Origin: Pirellula sp.
GTDB taxonomy: Bacteria > Planctomycetota > Planctomycetia > Pirellulales > Pirellulaceae
Length of the DNA: 47,152 nt
Assembly (NCBI GenBank): GCA_021300155.1
Contig: JAJTID010000126.1
Span: forward strand, 1-47,152
Reading direction: 5' to 3'
A program made the position numbers and the translations under genes. Below, piece after piece: positions 17,596 to 27,512 of the stretch (position 1 is its first letter; the number at the start of each line of letters is the position of its first letter). The notes beneath the pieces were generated by a model that was not told the DNA's origin, made no database searches, and saw only the letters and a program-made list of their open reading frames with translations.

Positions 17596-19068
17596 ATGTT
17601 TCGAATCATTGGACGACCTGGCCGAGACTTGTGCGATAATCACTTGAGCGTCTCGCGGCGAGATGTACTTCGCGTGGGAGCGTCGGGGCTCTTCGGACTT
17701 TCACTTCCGACGTTGTTGCAATTGCAAGCGGCTCAAGCGTCCGAGAAGTCAGCCACTGGCGGGCCAGGTTGGAACCGGGCCAAACGGATGATCATGGTTT
17801 ACCTTCAGGGAGGTCCGAGCCATCTCGATCTATGGGATCCAAAGGAGAACGTGCCGGACAAAGTCAAAAGCGTTTTCCAACCGATCTCGACCAAGATACC
17901 GGGGATCCAATACACCGAGAATCTGCCAAAGCTCAGCCAGATCAACGACAAGTTTACGATGATCCGATCGATGAGCTACACCCCCAACGGGCTGTTCAAT
18001 CACACCGCGGCCATCTATCAAATGATGACCGGTTATACGACGGACAAGGTCAGCGCATCAGGTCAGTTGGAGCCGCCATCTCCCAAGGATTTTCCAAACT
18101 TTGGCTCGAACATCATTCGATTGCGACCAGCCGATGAACCCATGTTACCGTTCGTAACATTGCCACGTCCATTGCAAGAGTCGAACGTTGTCGGAAAGGG
18201 TGGTTATGCTGGCTTCTTGGGCAAATCCTATGATCCGTATACGTTGTTTCCCGAGGGAGACGATTTGGATATGAACAAGATGGATCGGATCAATGTGAGC
18301 GATCTGCAATTGCGTCCAGAAGTGTTTGCCGTTCGACTGCAACGTCGCGCAGCCCTTCGCGATTTGATCAATGCTCAGATGCCAACGATCAACGCAGCGA
18401 TCGAGAACCAACAGCTCGACGAGTACTTTAACCAAGCGTTGTCGTTGGTCGTGTCGGGCAAAGCTCGCGAAGCATTTGATCTTGGACAAGAGTCGGAGGC
18501 GGTTCGAGACTCATACGGTCGAAACACGTTCGGTCAAAGCTGCTTGCTAGCGCGGCGATTGATCGAAGCGGGAACGCGAGTGGTCGAAGTTATTTGGCCC
18601 AAGGTGGCGAACAGCGATAACCATTCTTGGGATCACCACGTCGATTTGTCGAAGCGAATGAAGAACCAATCGGCACCGATGCTGGACGCGGGTTTGACCG
18701 GTTTGATCAGCGACTTAGACAGCCGAGGGATGCTTGAAGATACGTTAGTGGTAGCGGTTGGTGAATTCGGTCGATCGCCTGAGAGAGGTGTGAGCACCAG
18801 TGGTAATGGAAACTCGGACGACGGACGAGATCACTGGCCGTACTGCTATACATCGGTCTTGGCAGGTGCGGGCATCAAACGTGGCTATGTACACGGCAAG
18901 AGCGACAAAACAGCGAGTTCCCCAGTCGATTCTCCGGTTCATCCAGCGCAGTTGTTAGCAACGATCTATCATGCATTTGGAATCGATCCAGAGACGATCG
19001 TTTACAATCACCTGAATCAACCCCGAGAGCTTGTCAAAGCGCAAGCCGTTTCAGAGCTCTTTGCTTAG
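17596..19068 (+). CDS. DUF1501 family secreted protein (Tat-type signal)
   Basis: DUF1501 proteins are related to the alkaline phosphatase/sulfatase fold and usually lie next to DUF1549/DUF1553 cytochromes in planctomycetes, as here. The N-terminus carries a twin-arginine-like signal ([21 protein letters not shown]). The mature part starts with [21 protein letters not shown], contains [11 protein letters not shown] and [10 protein letters not shown], and ends in [14 protein letters not shown], all family hallmarks. GAGGA lies 7 nt before the ATG. Export by the Tat route suggests a folded, metal-containing periplasmic protein. The reaction is unknown. Length of 490 aa is normal. Confidence 0.88.
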   Translation: MFRIIGRPGRDLCDNHLSVSRRDVLRVGASGLFGLSLPTLLQLQAAQASEKSATGGPGWNRAKRMIMVYLQGGPSHLDLWDPKENVPDKVKSVFQPISTKIPGIQYTENLPKLSQINDKFTMIRSMSYTPNGLFNHTAAIYQMMTGYTTDKVSASGQLEPPSPKDFPNFGSNIIRLRPADEPMLPFVTLPRPLQESNVVGKGGYAGFLGKSYDPYTLFPEGDDLDMNKMDRINVSDLQLRPEVFAVRLQRRAALRDLINAQMPTINAAIENQQLDEYFNQALSLVVSGKAREAFDLGQESEAVRDSYGRNTFGQSCLLARRLIEAGTRVVEVIWPKVANSDNHSWDHHVDLSKRMKNQSAPMLDAGLTGLISDLDSRGMLEDTLVVAVGEFGRSPERGVSTSGNGNSDDGRDHWPYCYTSVLAGAGIKRGYVHGKSDKTASSPVDSPVHPAQLLATIYHAFGIDPETIVYNHLNQPRELVKAQAVSELFA

Positions 19069-19235
19069 ATTTTAGATGCAATCCTCGAAGAATTACTTTA
19101 CTCTTCGAAGCTTGAGACGATTGGCCCGAGCATGGATTGCTATCCGGGCAGTAACTGAAGCGACGTCGACGAACAAGTTATCGTGCAGCGAATGCGACTC
19201 TCAAAAGTTGATAGTACGCTTGACGAGGAACGACT

Positions 19236-20549
19236 CTACTTACGAACGCAAAATAGTCGTTCGCCGATTCGAAGTACAATGTTGCCATCCGCGATGGCAA
19301 CCCCATAGACAGTCGGTCCTGAAAACATAGCAGCAGCTCGGCGACGTTCTTCGGTCGTTTCGTTTGCACCGGCGTTCTCTGGCGGCTTGATCGAATCAGG
19401 CTCCCACAGAACATTCTCGGCCAAGATTTTGAACGCAGGTCCAGCCGCAAGCACGGTAGTGATACCGTCCTTTCCAAAAAAGTAGACTCGATCGCCGATG
19501 CCAACGGGAGTTGCCCAACACGATTGTTTTGTGCGTTGCTTGTAGTTCAGTATGCCTGACTCCATATCGATACAATAAACGACTCCCACACGATTCACCC
19601 AGTAAGCGCAACCGGCATGCTGAATTGGCGATGCCCAACTCGGCGTTGCTTCATCGCTGAGCCACTTCGGTTTGGCTTGCCAGCCTGTCGCCGTCTTTTC
19701 GATCTGCATCAGCATGTTCGATTTCTTAGCGAGCTCGGTATTTTCTCCTTCTCGTCCAGCGGATGCAGCTACAAAGAATCTACCGTTTCCAAGATCAAAT
19801 GGAGTGGTGGCTGTGTTGCCCCCCACGTCGGTATACGTCCACAACAATTCGCCATTTGTCTCATCGTATCCATCCACGGCACCAGCCGAGCTTACCACGA
19901 TGTGGTTCTTGTCTCCTGCGCGAACGAAGCCAGGAGAACTCCAGCTCACCTTCTCTTTGCGATCTTTCTTCCAAACGGTATTGCCCGTCTTCTTATCGAG
20001 TGCGATGAGATAGCTAGGGCCTTCATCGTCGATGAGGATGAACACATGGTCTTTGTTCTGGATAAGTGAGCTACCAATTCCAAACTTGTTCTTGAACTTA
20101 CCAATATCCTTGCTGATCGATCTTTTCCATTGTTCTTTCCCATCATGACTGAGGGATACGATATCGCCACTTTCGAAGAAGACGATCAATCGGGATTCAT
20201 CTACGACGGGGGTTGGAGCTGCCCGACTGACATAGACGCTATTCTCGACTGGGTCGGACGAGTCGAGAGCATATTGCCATTGCTCTTTGCCATCCTTGAG
20301 CGAATAGGCGACGACGATGCATTTGTCCTTCTTCGGGCCGTCCACAGTGGAGACGAAGATGCGATCATTCCAAATAACGGGACTGGATTGACCATGCCCC
20401 ACGATCGGGCTTTGCCAAGCTACTCCCATGGAAGGGGACCATTCGACAGCGACACTTTGCTCAGCGGGAGCGGTCGCGCCGATACCGAGAAATCCAGGCC
20501 AAACATCACCTGGAACAAAGGCGAGAAGGGCCCAAACTAGTAAACTCAT
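19236..20549 (-). CDS. Secreted PQQ-type beta-propeller protein
   Basis: The protein starts with a signal peptide (about residues 1-24) and then shows repeated propeller blades of the PQQ/BamB type: SSPVIWNDRIFVSTVDG, EQWQYALDSSD, SYLIALDKKTGNTVWKKD, VDGYDETNGELLWTY and VYCIDMESGILNY. No catalytic dehydrogenase domain or heme motif is present, so it is probably a binding or scaffold protein in the periplasm, not a quinoprotein enzyme. It converges on the DUF1501 gene with a 167-bp gap in which I see no gene. Length is 437 aa. Confidence 0.8.
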   Translation of the reverse strand: MSLLVWALLAFVPGDVWPGFLGIGATAPAEQSVAVEWSPSMGVAWQSPIVGHGQSSPVIWNDRIFVSTVDGPKKDKCIVVAYSLKDGKEQWQYALDSSDPVENSVYVSRAAPTPVVDESRLIVFFESGDIVSLSHDGKEQWKRSISKDIGKFKNKFGIGSSLIQNKDHVFILIDDEGPSYLIALDKKTGNTVWKKDRKEKVSWSSPGFVRAGDKNHIVVSSAGAVDGYDETNGELLWTYTDVGGNTATTPFDLGNGRFFVAASAGREGENTELAKKSNMLMQIEKTATGWQAKPKWLSDEATPSWASPIQHAGCAYWVNRVGVVYCIDMESGILNYKQRTKQSCWATPVGIGDRVYFFGKDGITTVLAAGPAFKILAENVLWEPDSIKPPENAGANETTEERRRAAAMFSGPTVYGVAIADGNIVLRIGERLFCVRK

Positions 20550-21004
20550 CGTAGATAACTTTCTATTGAGATTGAAAAACCGTGTTTGATCTGAAGTCTA
20601 GGACTCTGTGTTGGTCAGACCAGAGCGTCGTAGCCACTTGACGATAATTGAATGGCAAATTGTCCATGGATTTCCAAATTACAGTGAGAACGACGCGACG
20701 AATCCACTGTTTTGTAACGTGTCCTGGATGCTCAAGCAAGCGCTTCGAAATGGCTTTGCAGAATCACGGATCGCCGTGCTCGTATTCAAAAAATGGTGCT
20801 CGTACTCATGCTCGAATCGGCACTCGGTTTCGACAACGTGCACAAACACTTTCTTAATCCACTTTCTGAAACGAGTGCGACATTTAATCTGGATGGTATT
20901 CAAAAAAAGATAATTATTGGCGATCTATTCCAATGAGACGCCTTGGCCCAGATCAGAGACTTACTTCTCTGCAGGCTGTGCAAGGCAATCGAGGCGTGGC
21001 ACTG
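20550..21004. other. 455-bp intergenic region
   Basis: Short open frames exist here but none looks like a protein. The only structure noted is a near-exact 13-bp direct repeat (GTGCTCGTAYTCA at 20776-20788 and 20796-20808) and a small CACGG/CCGTG hairpin just before it. The promoter of the PQQ-type gene should lie here, but no clear elements were found. Confidence 0.4.
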
Positions 21005-21751
21005 TTACCATATGCCGGCACTCGTCAATTGCTTTGTCACCTGTCCTGCCCAATCTTTGTTGGCTGCGGGCGATGCTGGACTGGGGTGAAGGATTCGTGA
21101 AATTTGTATCTCGGATTCTGAACCGAGAATTCTTTTTAAGCAGTCTTCAGCGTACCCACCTACCCCCACACCACGCATTGGTCCCAACACCTCGATTACT
21201 CTCCAAAGATATGAGTCGCAAACGTCTTGTAGCGCCTGTATGTCCGCTCGCTGAAGTTTGTCAGGAGTAACATTCCTGGCACCTTCATCCATAAAGACGA
21301 GAGGACAATAGTTGATTACAAAATGCTCTTCAAAGAAATTCTCTGGCTTCTCATATCTCTCCGCAAACAGTCCCCACAATCGCCTTCCTGACACTTCGGA
21401 CTTCTTGCATGCAAATCCTTCAATGCGTCGCTTGGGATGCTCGCAGGCAGGTTTATCAACATCTTCATCAATGCCGAGCCAGTCACGAACGGCTGCGATC
21501 TCGCCAAATGGAACGCCGGTTTGTGCCATGCCAAAGGGACCTGGATTCATCCCCAAAAAAAGAACTTTGCATGTCGCCTTCGCATACTTTGTCAAATACG
21601 CATGGTGCGGTTTCCATGCATACTCCAAGGGGTTGTAGACGTATGCGACCGGCGGTTGAAAACGGAGTTTATCGACGGCACGACTCAACTCTTTCGCCAA
21701 AACAATGAGTTGAGCCGAAGTTGTCGATGAAACCGATTTGGAACTTGGCAC
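21005..21751 (-). CDS. SMUG1-type uracil-DNA glycosylase
   Basis: The 248-residue protein matches single-strand-selective uracil-DNA glycosylases, which remove uracil and oxidised pyrimidines as the first step of base excision repair. The water-activating motif GMNPGPFGMAQTG is at residues 67-79 and the DNA-intercalating motif HPSPASPAANKDW starts near residue 222. Between them, RRLWGLFAERYE and the NYCPLVFMDEGARNVTPDKL segment are typical of SMUG1. Bacterial SMUG1 is patchily distributed, and planctomycetes are among its hosts. It stands upstream of the long intergenic gap and 30 bp downstream of the YhaM-type gene on the same strand. Confidence 0.88.
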   Translation of the reverse strand: MPSSKSVSSTTSAQLIVLAKELSRAVDKLRFQPPVAYVYNPLEYAWKPHHAYLTKYAKATCKVLFLGMNPGPFGMAQTGVPFGEIAAVRDWLGIDEDVDKPACEHPKRRIEGFACKKSEVSGRRLWGLFAERYEKPENFFEEHFVINYCPLVFMDEGARNVTPDKLQRADIQALQDVCDSYLWRVIEVLGPMRGVGVGGYAEDCLKRILGSESEIQISRILHPSPASPAANKDWAGQVTKQLTSAGIW

Positions 21752-21781
21752 GAAAAAACGCCTCGCTAATGTTGAGTTGCG

Positions 21782-22741
21782 CTAGCTAGTCGGTTTGAGG
21801 ATTTTCCGACCGAGGGTCGGATTGTACGGTGTCCATCGATCCTTGGTGCGATCGGCAAGCACCATCGCACGAGCGGAACTCAATTTGGCATCCATTTCGT
21901 CTAAATAATGGAAGACGATCGCTTCCAATGTCATCGGTACCTTGGGACTACCATGCTCGAGGTAGCCATGATGACTAACGATGATATGCTGCAACTGTAA
22001 AACGGTTTCGGAGTCGACATGGATTCCGCGTGTCTTCAGCTCCAAAATGCGGCGATCAATCATCTGCACACCTTGTATGAGATGCCCCAGCAATTGCCCA
22101 CTGTCGGTATAGCTCAATTCACCATCAAATGCTAACTCTTCGAGCTTTCCTATATCGTGCAGAAAGGCCCCAACCACCAGCATGTCTTCGTTCAAATCTA
22201 GATAATGATTGGCAACTCCGCGAGCTAACGACATCAAGGAGACAATATGCTCTAGCAACCCACCGGGGTAAGCATGATGCGCTTTGATTCCTGCGGGGGC
22301 CGTTCGCAACAAATCAGCTATGCTCGGATCCTCGTAAAACAACATTGCGATAGCTCGCAAACCGTCGTCCTTGAGCTCATGGAGCATCTCACCGACCTGT
22401 TTCCAAAGCTCATCCACATCCACGCGACTGGCTGATTCAAAATCCTCTTTCGAAATCTGCGATTCATCGACCAGCTGAAGCTGGTTAACGATGAGTTGCA
22501 ATACGCCATTGTGAACTTGAGACGCAGCGTTGATCCTGACGTAGTTGCCTTTGTTGAATTTCTCCGCCATCTTCTCGTCTGCATTCCAACGCATGGCGGA
22601 GATGGTGCCTGTGTTATCCTGAAGCTGCAGCAGCAAATACAGGTTGCCCTGCCGATTGGCTCGCAATTGTCGATCGACAATGCGATACACCTCGTCGATT
22701 TGCATCTGAGGTTGAATGCTGGCAACAAACGTTCTTGTCAT
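21782..22741 (-). CDS. YhaM-type 3'-5' exoribonuclease (OB + HD domains)
   Basis: The N-terminal OB fold (about residues 10-90; NLYLLLQLQDNTGTISAMRW) is followed by an HD phosphohydrolase domain with metal ligands in HHAYPGGLLEHI, AFLHDIGKLEEL, LLGHLIQG and HIIVSHHGYLEHGSP. This OB-HD order is that of YhaM/CBF1, a 3'-5' exonuclease acting on RNA and single-stranded DNA. The C-terminus ends in TPYNPTLGRKILKPTS. Length (319 aa) is normal. It is 31 bp downstream of the ABC-2 permease gene on the same strand and may share its transcript. Confidence 0.85.
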   Translation of the reverse strand: MTRTFVASIQPQMQIDEVYRIVDRQLRANRQGNLYLLLQLQDNTGTISAMRWNADEKMAEKFNKGNYVRINAASQVHNGVLQLIVNQLQLVDESQISKEDFESASRVDVDELWKQVGEMLHELKDDGLRAIAMLFYEDPSIADLLRTAPAGIKAHHAYPGGLLEHIVSLMSLARGVANHYLDLNEDMLVVGAFLHDIGKLEELAFDGELSYTDSGQLLGHLIQGVQMIDRRILELKTRGIHVDSETVLQLQHIIVSHHGYLEHGSPKVPMTLEAIVFHYLDEMDAKLSSARAMVLADRTKDRWTPYNPTLGRKILKPTS

Positions 22742-22772
22742 GGATGATATCAGTCGTATAGGTGTAGTTTGA

Positions 22773-23624
22773 TTAGCTGCTGGCGCTCGAGTAACTTCTC
22801 AATGCACGATTGAAAACCCATCGACTTCCAACCAAGGCAACGAGTGTTGCCAGAATAGCAAAACCGGCGAGACCCCATTCCCAATTTTGGCGTGGCACCA
22901 GCGGCTGCGCTAGCAGTCGAGCGGGTACATTCACGACAACTAAAACAGGCACAATGAATGTGAAGGTGAACCACAAAGGTAGCCCCCACCCCCCCTGGTA
23001 AATCTCCATCGGATACCGCGAGAAATTGGTGATGTAAAACCAAAAGTCGTAGAGGCTTTGATTGCGTCCCAACCAAATACTCGTAGCTGCCAAGCATATC
23101 ATCAGGCTGTACATCAACAGGACACCACAAGCGATATACATAAAATAAAGCGAGAGTCCTAGCCAGCTCCAATGCCAGACGGGATCCGTTCGGGATGCCA
23201 ATTGGAACAACGCATATGTCAGTATGATCAACCCAAGCACAAAGTTACTCAGCGATGACCATTCCACCTTGCGAAATGAAATTAGGAATTGCGTATCGAT
23301 GGGTTTGAGCAGAGCAAAGTCCAATCCACCCGTCCGTATGAGTTCGCTAAACTCCTGAGCATTGGGCATCAAAAACGCCTGAATGATGGAGTTGATCAGC
23401 CATGTGGTGGCAAGGAATACGAAGAACTCATTGCGTCCCCAGCCTGTCTCGACCCCGATCGACTTCACGTGATAGAAGACGATCAGATAGAATCCAAGAT
23501 TCATTAACAACCAGGACAAACTGGAGATGCAGTCCAGAACAAAGTTGCTTCGAAACGTCATGTCGCGAATCAGACTATTGCGAGCAAACGTGAGGAATAC
23601 TCGACTGTAGTTGGGACTACTCAT
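22773..23624 (-). CDS. ABC-2 family transporter permease
   Basis: A 283-residue integral membrane protein with about six hydrophobic segments (near residues 30-50, 60-80, 115-140, 145-175, 195-215 and 230-270). LIRTGGLDFALLKPIDTQF is characteristic of the ABC-2 permease family (DUF990 type). Such permeases work with an ATP-binding partner, usually as one of two membrane subunits. No ATPase gene is adjacent in this window, so the partner must be elsewhere, and the substrate cannot be deduced. The rplQ terminator lies directly upstream. Confidence 0.75.
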   Translation of the reverse strand: MSSPNYSRVFLTFARNSLIRDMTFRSNFVLDCISSLSWLLMNLGFYLIVFYHVKSIGVETGWGRNEFFVFLATTWLINSIIQAFLMPNAQEFSELIRTGGLDFALLKPIDTQFLISFRKVEWSSLSNFVLGLIILTYALFQLASRTDPVWHWSWLGLSLYFMYIACGVLLMYSLMICLAATSIWLGRNQSLYDFWFYITNFSRYPMEIYQGGWGLPLWFTFTFIVPVLVVVNVPARLLAQPLVPRQNWEWGLAGFAILATLVALVGSRWVFNRALRSYSSASS

Positions 23625-23668
23625 GGGTCAGGCATTCTGGGTGTGCATCGAAGAACCAACTACGAAAA

Positions 23669-23696
23669 GAGGCCACGAGCATAAACTCATAGCCTC
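23669..23696 (-). terminator. Terminator of the ribosomal operon after rplQ
   Basis: On the minus strand GAGGCTATGAG and CTCGTGGCCTC form an 11-bp stem with two G-U pairs and a 6-nt loop, followed by TTTTC. It lies 44 bp downstream of the rplQ stop and is the likely end of the rpsM-rpsK-rpoA-rplQ transcript. Confidence 0.75.
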
Positions 23697-23739
23697 GAAG
23701 ATTTTTTGATTTTTTGTCGGAACATCGTTCCAAACTTAA

Positions 23740-24315
23740 CTATTCTGCCGCTGTTTCAAAAGCTGGCTTTGTAGCCTTCTTGGTTTCGCGATCATTTTTG
23801 CCGACGAATTCTAGAATCGCTCGTGTTCCATTATCACCAAGACGAGGTTTGGCCAATCTCATAATCCTGGTGTATCCACCCGTTCGGTCTGCGAAACGAG
23901 GAGCTACTCTGTCGAAAAGGATGCGTACCGCCTGTTTGTCCTTGATGATCGACAACACGCGTCGTCGCGCATTGACTCCGGGAGCGCGAGCAGCGGCCCA
24001 TTTTTGCCAGTTGTCACTCTTCCGCCAGGCTTTCCATTCTTCACTACCGCGCTCGGCCGTAGTTGCAAACTCTGAAGCCTTTGCGTCTGCAAGGAGACCG
24101 TGCTTGGCAATCGTCACGCACTTTTCGACCAGCGGTCGAATTTCCTTGGCTTTTTCCAAGGTCGTGATGATGCGCCCAGGAACCTTGGGAGCGTTCGGAT
24201 CGAGATCCGTAACTTCTCGTTCTGTCAAAAGAATTGCTGCTACAAGATTGGAGAACAACGCCTTGCGATGGGATGGGGCACGTCCAAGAACTCGCCCCTT
24301 TCGTAAGTGTCTCAT
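23740..24315 (-). CDS. rplQ: 50S ribosomal protein L17, with insertions
   Basis: The conserved start MRHLRKGRVLGRAPSHRKALFSN and the C-terminal block FADRTGGYTRIMRLAKPRLGDNG identify L17, a 23S rRNA-binding protein near the exit tunnel. The protein has 191 residues, against about 120-130 usually. Most of the excess is an insertion near residues 78-122, rich in Ala, Glu, Lys and Trp (SEEWKAWRKSDNWQKWAAAR), placed before the usual RRRVLSIIKD block. A smaller insert near residues 36-50 (DLDPNAPKVPGR) is also present. It is last in its operon, 64 bp after rpoA. Confidence 0.97.
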   Translation of the reverse strand: MRHLRKGRVLGRAPSHRKALFSNLVAAILLTEREVTDLDPNAPKVPGRIITTLEKAKEIRPLVEKCVTIAKHGLLADAKASEFATTAERGSEEWKAWRKSDNWQKWAAARAPGVNARRRVLSIIKDKQAVRILFDRVAPRFADRTGGYTRIMRLAKPRLGDNGTRAILEFVGKNDRETKKATKPAFETAAE

Positions 24316-24378
24316 GCTAACTATCCGATAAGTGATTAATTGATGTTAAATGAAGTAAGGAATCCGAACGCGTTCGGA

Positions 24379-25362
24379 CTATCGCATCGAAGGAACTCGC
24401 ATCCCAAGATGCAATCCCATCGCTCCGAGTCGTTCGCGGACTTCGTTGAGTGTGGTCTCACCAAAGTTGCGAACTTCGAGCAACTGATCTTCCGTTCGTT
24501 GCACGAGATCCCGAACAAGACGTATACCTTCTGCTTCCAAGCAGTTGTTAGCTCGAACCGACAGTTTAAGATCTGAGATGGTCGTGTTGAGCTTTGCTTC
24601 GAGCTGAGCTTCAGCACTTCCAGGACCACCTCGCGCGACAGCGTGCACTTGTTTGCCAAGCTCGCTGGATTGAACGAACGGATTCAGGTGCTTGCGAAGG
24701 ATCTTTGCACCCTCAACCAACGCCATCTCTGGATGGACCGAGCCATCTGTCCAAATTTCGACGACGAGCCTATCGTAGTTTGTTTTCTGTCCAACGCGGG
24801 TCTCTTCAACCAAGTAGCGAACTCGGACAACTGGGCTGTAGACTGCATCGACGGGAATAATCCCTATCTCATGATCGCCCGAACTATGCTCGGACGCGGG
24901 CACATATCCGCGGCCGTTTTCGACAACCATTTCCATCATGAACGGTGTGTCTGCGGTCAGTGTTGCAAGGACATGGTCCTTGTTGATGATCTCCACATCG
25001 GAATCTGTTTGCACGTCCGCACCAGTGATAACACCAGCTTTGTCGGCACTAACAGTCAAAACGCGAGTGTTCTCACTATGATTCTTAACGACCAAACTCT
25101 TCACGTTCAGAACGATTTCTGTCACGTCTTCCAGGACACCCGGAATCGATGAGAATTCGTGCTGAGCACCGCGAATCTTGATCTGTGTAACTGCACTACC
25201 TTCGAGGCTCGAAAGCAAAACACGGCGAAGACTGTTGCCAATCGTCGCGCCAAAACCTCTTTCAAAAGGCTCTGCGGTAAATTTTCCGTAAGTAGGACTG
25301 AGCGTCGATCGCTCAACGCTAACCTGACTAGGAAGCTCTAGGCCACGCCAACGAACATGCAT
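24379..25362 (-). CDS. rpoA: RNA polymerase alpha subunit
   Basis: The N-terminal assembly domain (about 1-230) includes [20 protein letters not shown] and the [13 protein letters not shown] segment. The C-terminal domain (about 255-327) contains [19 protein letters not shown] and [17 protein letters not shown], which contact UP elements and activators. The length of 327 aa is standard. The gene lies between rpsK and rplQ, as in other bacteria, but rpsD is not between rpsK and rpoA. Confidence 0.98.
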   Translation of the reverse strand: MHVRWRGLELPSQVSVERSTLSPTYGKFTAEPFERGFGATIGNSLRRVLLSSLEGSAVTQIKIRGAQHEFSSIPGVLEDVTEIVLNVKSLVVKNHSENTRVLTVSADKAGVITGADVQTDSDVEIINKDHVLATLTADTPFMMEMVVENGRGYVPASEHSSGDHEIGIIPVDAVYSPVVRVRYLVEETRVGQKTNYDRLVVEIWTDGSVHPEMALVEGAKILRKHLNPFVQSSELGKQVHAVARGGPGSAEAQLEAKLNTTISDLKLSVRANNCLEAEGIRLVRDLVQRTEDQLLEVRNFGETTLNEVRERLGAMGLHLGMRVPSMR

Positions 25363-25409
25363 TCCTTAGGTACTCCAAATGAAACCGATAACTCCAGAAA
25401 CCGAACCCA

Positions 25410-25817
25410 CTAAACACGTCGTCGCTTGCGAGGGCGACACCCGTTGTGTGGAATCGGGGTAATGTCTTCGATCAACTTCACTGAAATGCCTGCCGCCTGC
25501 AGCGCAGTGATCGCTGATTCTCGGCCCGATCCTGGACCCTTCACACGGACTTCGATTTCCTTCATTCCGTACTTCATCGCTTTTTCTGCCGCTTGCTGTG
25601 CAGCCAGTTGGCCAGCGAATGGGGTGCTCTTTCGCGAGCCCTTGAAACCGCTGGTGCCAGCGCTGGCCCAGCATAGTGTGTCACCCTTTGTATCGGTGAT
25701 TGTTACCGTTGTATTGTTAAAAGTCGCCTTCACGTGCGCAATACCAGATGTCACGTTCCGACGAACCTTGCGTCGCTTGTTTTCACTAGACGCTTTACTG
25801 CCTGTCGTTTTAGCCAC
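25410..25817 (-). CDS. rpsK: 30S ribosomal protein S11
   Basis: S11 binds the 16S rRNA platform. The sequence [38 protein letters not shown] and the tail [17 protein letters not shown] are standard. Length is 135 aa with a basic N-terminal tail. It sits 96 bp after rpsM, a gap that contains a hairpin, and 47 bp before rpoA. Confidence 0.98.
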   Translation of the reverse strand: MAKTTGSKASSENKRRKVRRNVTSGIAHVKATFNNTTVTITDTKGDTLCWASAGTSGFKGSRKSTPFAGQLAAQQAAEKAMKYGMKEIEVRVKGPGSGRESAITALQAAGISVKLIEDITPIPHNGCRPRKRRRV

Positions 25818-25864
25818 AACAAATCCTTAGAAGTCAATATTCAAAAGAAATTCTTCAAACTAGT

Positions 25865-25888
25865 TTGGCCGCCCATTCAGGCGGCCAA
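25865..25888 (-). promoter_or_regulatory. Stable hairpin in the rpsM-rpsK gap
   Basis: TTGGCCGCC (25865-25873) and GGCGGCCAA (25880-25888) make a 9-bp GC-rich stem with a 6-nt loop. No T-run follows, so it is not a classical terminator. It could stabilise the upstream mRNA segment, limit readthrough, or be a protein-binding control site within the ribosomal operon. Confidence 0.55.
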
Positions 25889-25913
25889 CAATAAAACCGA
25901 AACTCGATAAAGA

Positions 25914-26297
25914 CTATCGCAAGTCCTTAACGCCTTTCTTGCCAGCAACCGTCTTCCGAGGCCCCTTTCGAGTTCGGGAGTTCGTTCTGGTTCGTTGTCC
26001 TCGAACGGGCAAACCCACCTTATGACGAATGCCACGGTAACATCTGATTTCACGCAAACGCGAAATCGACTGCCCGGTTTGACGGCGCAGCGGTCCCTCG
26101 ACAGTGTAATCCCGCTCCAAAAGGGTCGATAGTCGGCTCAGTTCGTCTTCGTCCAACAAACGAGCCTGTTTGGTCGGGTCGATTTTGGTCTTCTCGCACG
26201 CTTCTCGAGCGACGGCGCTGCCGACCCCGTAGAGGTACTGAAGGGAATAAACGATCTGTTTATCGTTTGGTATGTCAACACCGAGCAGACGCGGCAT
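25914..26297 (-). CDS. rpsM: 30S ribosomal protein S13
   Basis: S13 contacts 23S rRNA and tRNA across the subunit interface. MPRLLGVDIPNDKQIVYSLQ at the N-terminus, the helix-two-turn segment YLYGVGSAVAREAC and the C-terminal RGQRTRTNSRTRKGPRKT are standard. At 127 aa the length is normal. It is the first gene of the short ribosomal unit; no rpmJ or infA could be found in the 286 bp upstream. Confidence 0.98.
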   Translation of the reverse strand: MPRLLGVDIPNDKQIVYSLQYLYGVGSAVAREACEKTKIDPTKQARLLDEDELSRLSTLLERDYTVEGPLRRQTGQSISRLREIRCYRGIRHKVGLPVRGQRTRTNSRTRKGPRKTVAGKKGVKDLR

Positions 26298-26582
26298 GCT
26301 TGCCTCGCTCCTAAGCCTAGATCTGTAAAGGGTTTTCGTTCAACAAAACTCGAGACAACCTTTGATGACTCGATCCTTCCCAACGAAGGGAGCCCCAGAG
26401 TGTAACGTGGAGTAGTTCGTGCTGACAAGGCTTAATTGTGGGCTTTGGCACGCATTTTTCACGAGGGTTGACACAAAAAAGGCTTCGCAGATCGGAATTT
26501 GACGCCGAACCAAGGTCTGAGGGCACCTTCGCGAAAGGAAATCGCCCTGTTCCGCACTTCCGTTCCATCAAATTGTTTTATG

Positions 26583-27512
26583 CTAGGAAAATTCACCGTA
26601 TTTGTAAAAGCCGCAACCTACCTTGACTCCCAGCCGCCCCTCGTCGATCAACGGGCTTAGCTGATCGAGAAGCGGCTGCCAAGCGGCGTCACCATCAACA
26701 AACCTGGCAGCCGACATCGTTTGGTAGACCAGATCCAAACCTATCTGATCCATCATACCAAATGGACCGAGTGGCATGCCCGTAACCTTCTTCCAAGCTA
26801 GATCAATGTCTTCTGGGCTCGCGACGTCTTTGGCCCGCAATTGCAAAGCGGACTGCAACACCGCCTTCAGCATCCAATTAAAAACATATCCAGGATTCTC
26901 GACGCGCTGAACCAACGGATGCAGCCCGACCCGAATGGACAGCTCCGACAATCGCTCCAAGGTCGATTTGGAAGTATTGGGCGACGATGCAATATCCACG
27001 AGCCGTGTCTGCCAAACAGGTACATGGAAATGAAAATTGGCAAACCGGGATGAGTCGTGAACAAACCTCGATAAAATCGATGGAGTGAAGTAGGAACTAT
27101 TCGAGGCGATGACTGTCGGCGCAGGATATCTCGCAGACACCAACTCCAGTACCTTGCGTTTCACCGATACCTGCTCGCTGACGGTTTCTAGCACCAAGTC
27201 GATAGGCGATCCAGCATCGTCGATGTTTGTGCAGGTGCGCACTTCTTCACAAGAACTGCCCCCCCCTATTGCTCGCTCAATTGAATCTTGATTGGCAGAA
27301 CAAATCTCGGCTCGATGCTCCGCGATCCAGGTTAAACCGGAGTTCAATGCATCGCTCGATTGGTCTAACCACGTCACGCATAATCCGTGTGCTATGAACT
27401 GACCAACGATCTGCCTACCGACCCAACCTGCACCGATCACAAGAACCGTGCGAATCTCCCCACTCCCTCCGATTGCGGAATCTACATCGCTGCTGAATTC
27501 GTTTGAAGCCAT
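26583..27512 (-). CDS. 3-hydroxyacyl-CoA dehydrogenase family protein
   Basis: An NAD-binding Rossmann fold opens the protein (VLVIGAGWVGRQIVGQF, Gly-rich loop) and the catalytic block SNSSYFTPSIL...ANFHFHVPVWQTRLVDI corresponds to the Ser-x-His-Glu region of the family, although the usual HFFNP is here HFHVP. The C-terminal helical domain (NPGYVFNWMLKAVLQSA...GPFGMMDQIGLD) completes the fold. These enzymes oxidise 3-hydroxyacyl-CoA or related hydroxy acids. The start at 27512 (MASNEFSS) overlaps the end of the upstream gene by 31 bp, indicating translational coupling; an ATG at 27563 is an alternative. The altered HFHVP motif suggests a non-standard substrate. Confidence 0.8.
   Translation of the reverse strand: MASNEFSSDVDSAIGGSGEIRTVLVIGAGWVGRQIVGQFIAHGLCVTWLDQSSDALNSGLTWIAEHRAEICSANQDSIERAIGGGSSCEEVRTCTNIDDAGSPIDLVLETVSEQVSVKRKVLELVSARYPAPTVIASNSSYFTPSILSRFVHDSSRFANFHFHVPVWQTRLVDIASSPNTSKSTLERLSELSIRVGLHPLVQRVENPGYVFNWMLKAVLQSALQLRAKDVASPEDIDLAWKKVTGMPLGPFGMMDQIGLDLVYQTMSAARFVDGDAAWQPLLDQLSPLIDEGRLGVKVGCGFYKYGEFS

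Noticed and set aside
20608-20913. Short plus-strand frame in the 455-bp gap before SMUG1
   Set aside because: Low-quality composition, no ribosome-binding site and overlapping open frames on the other strand; not supported as a gene.
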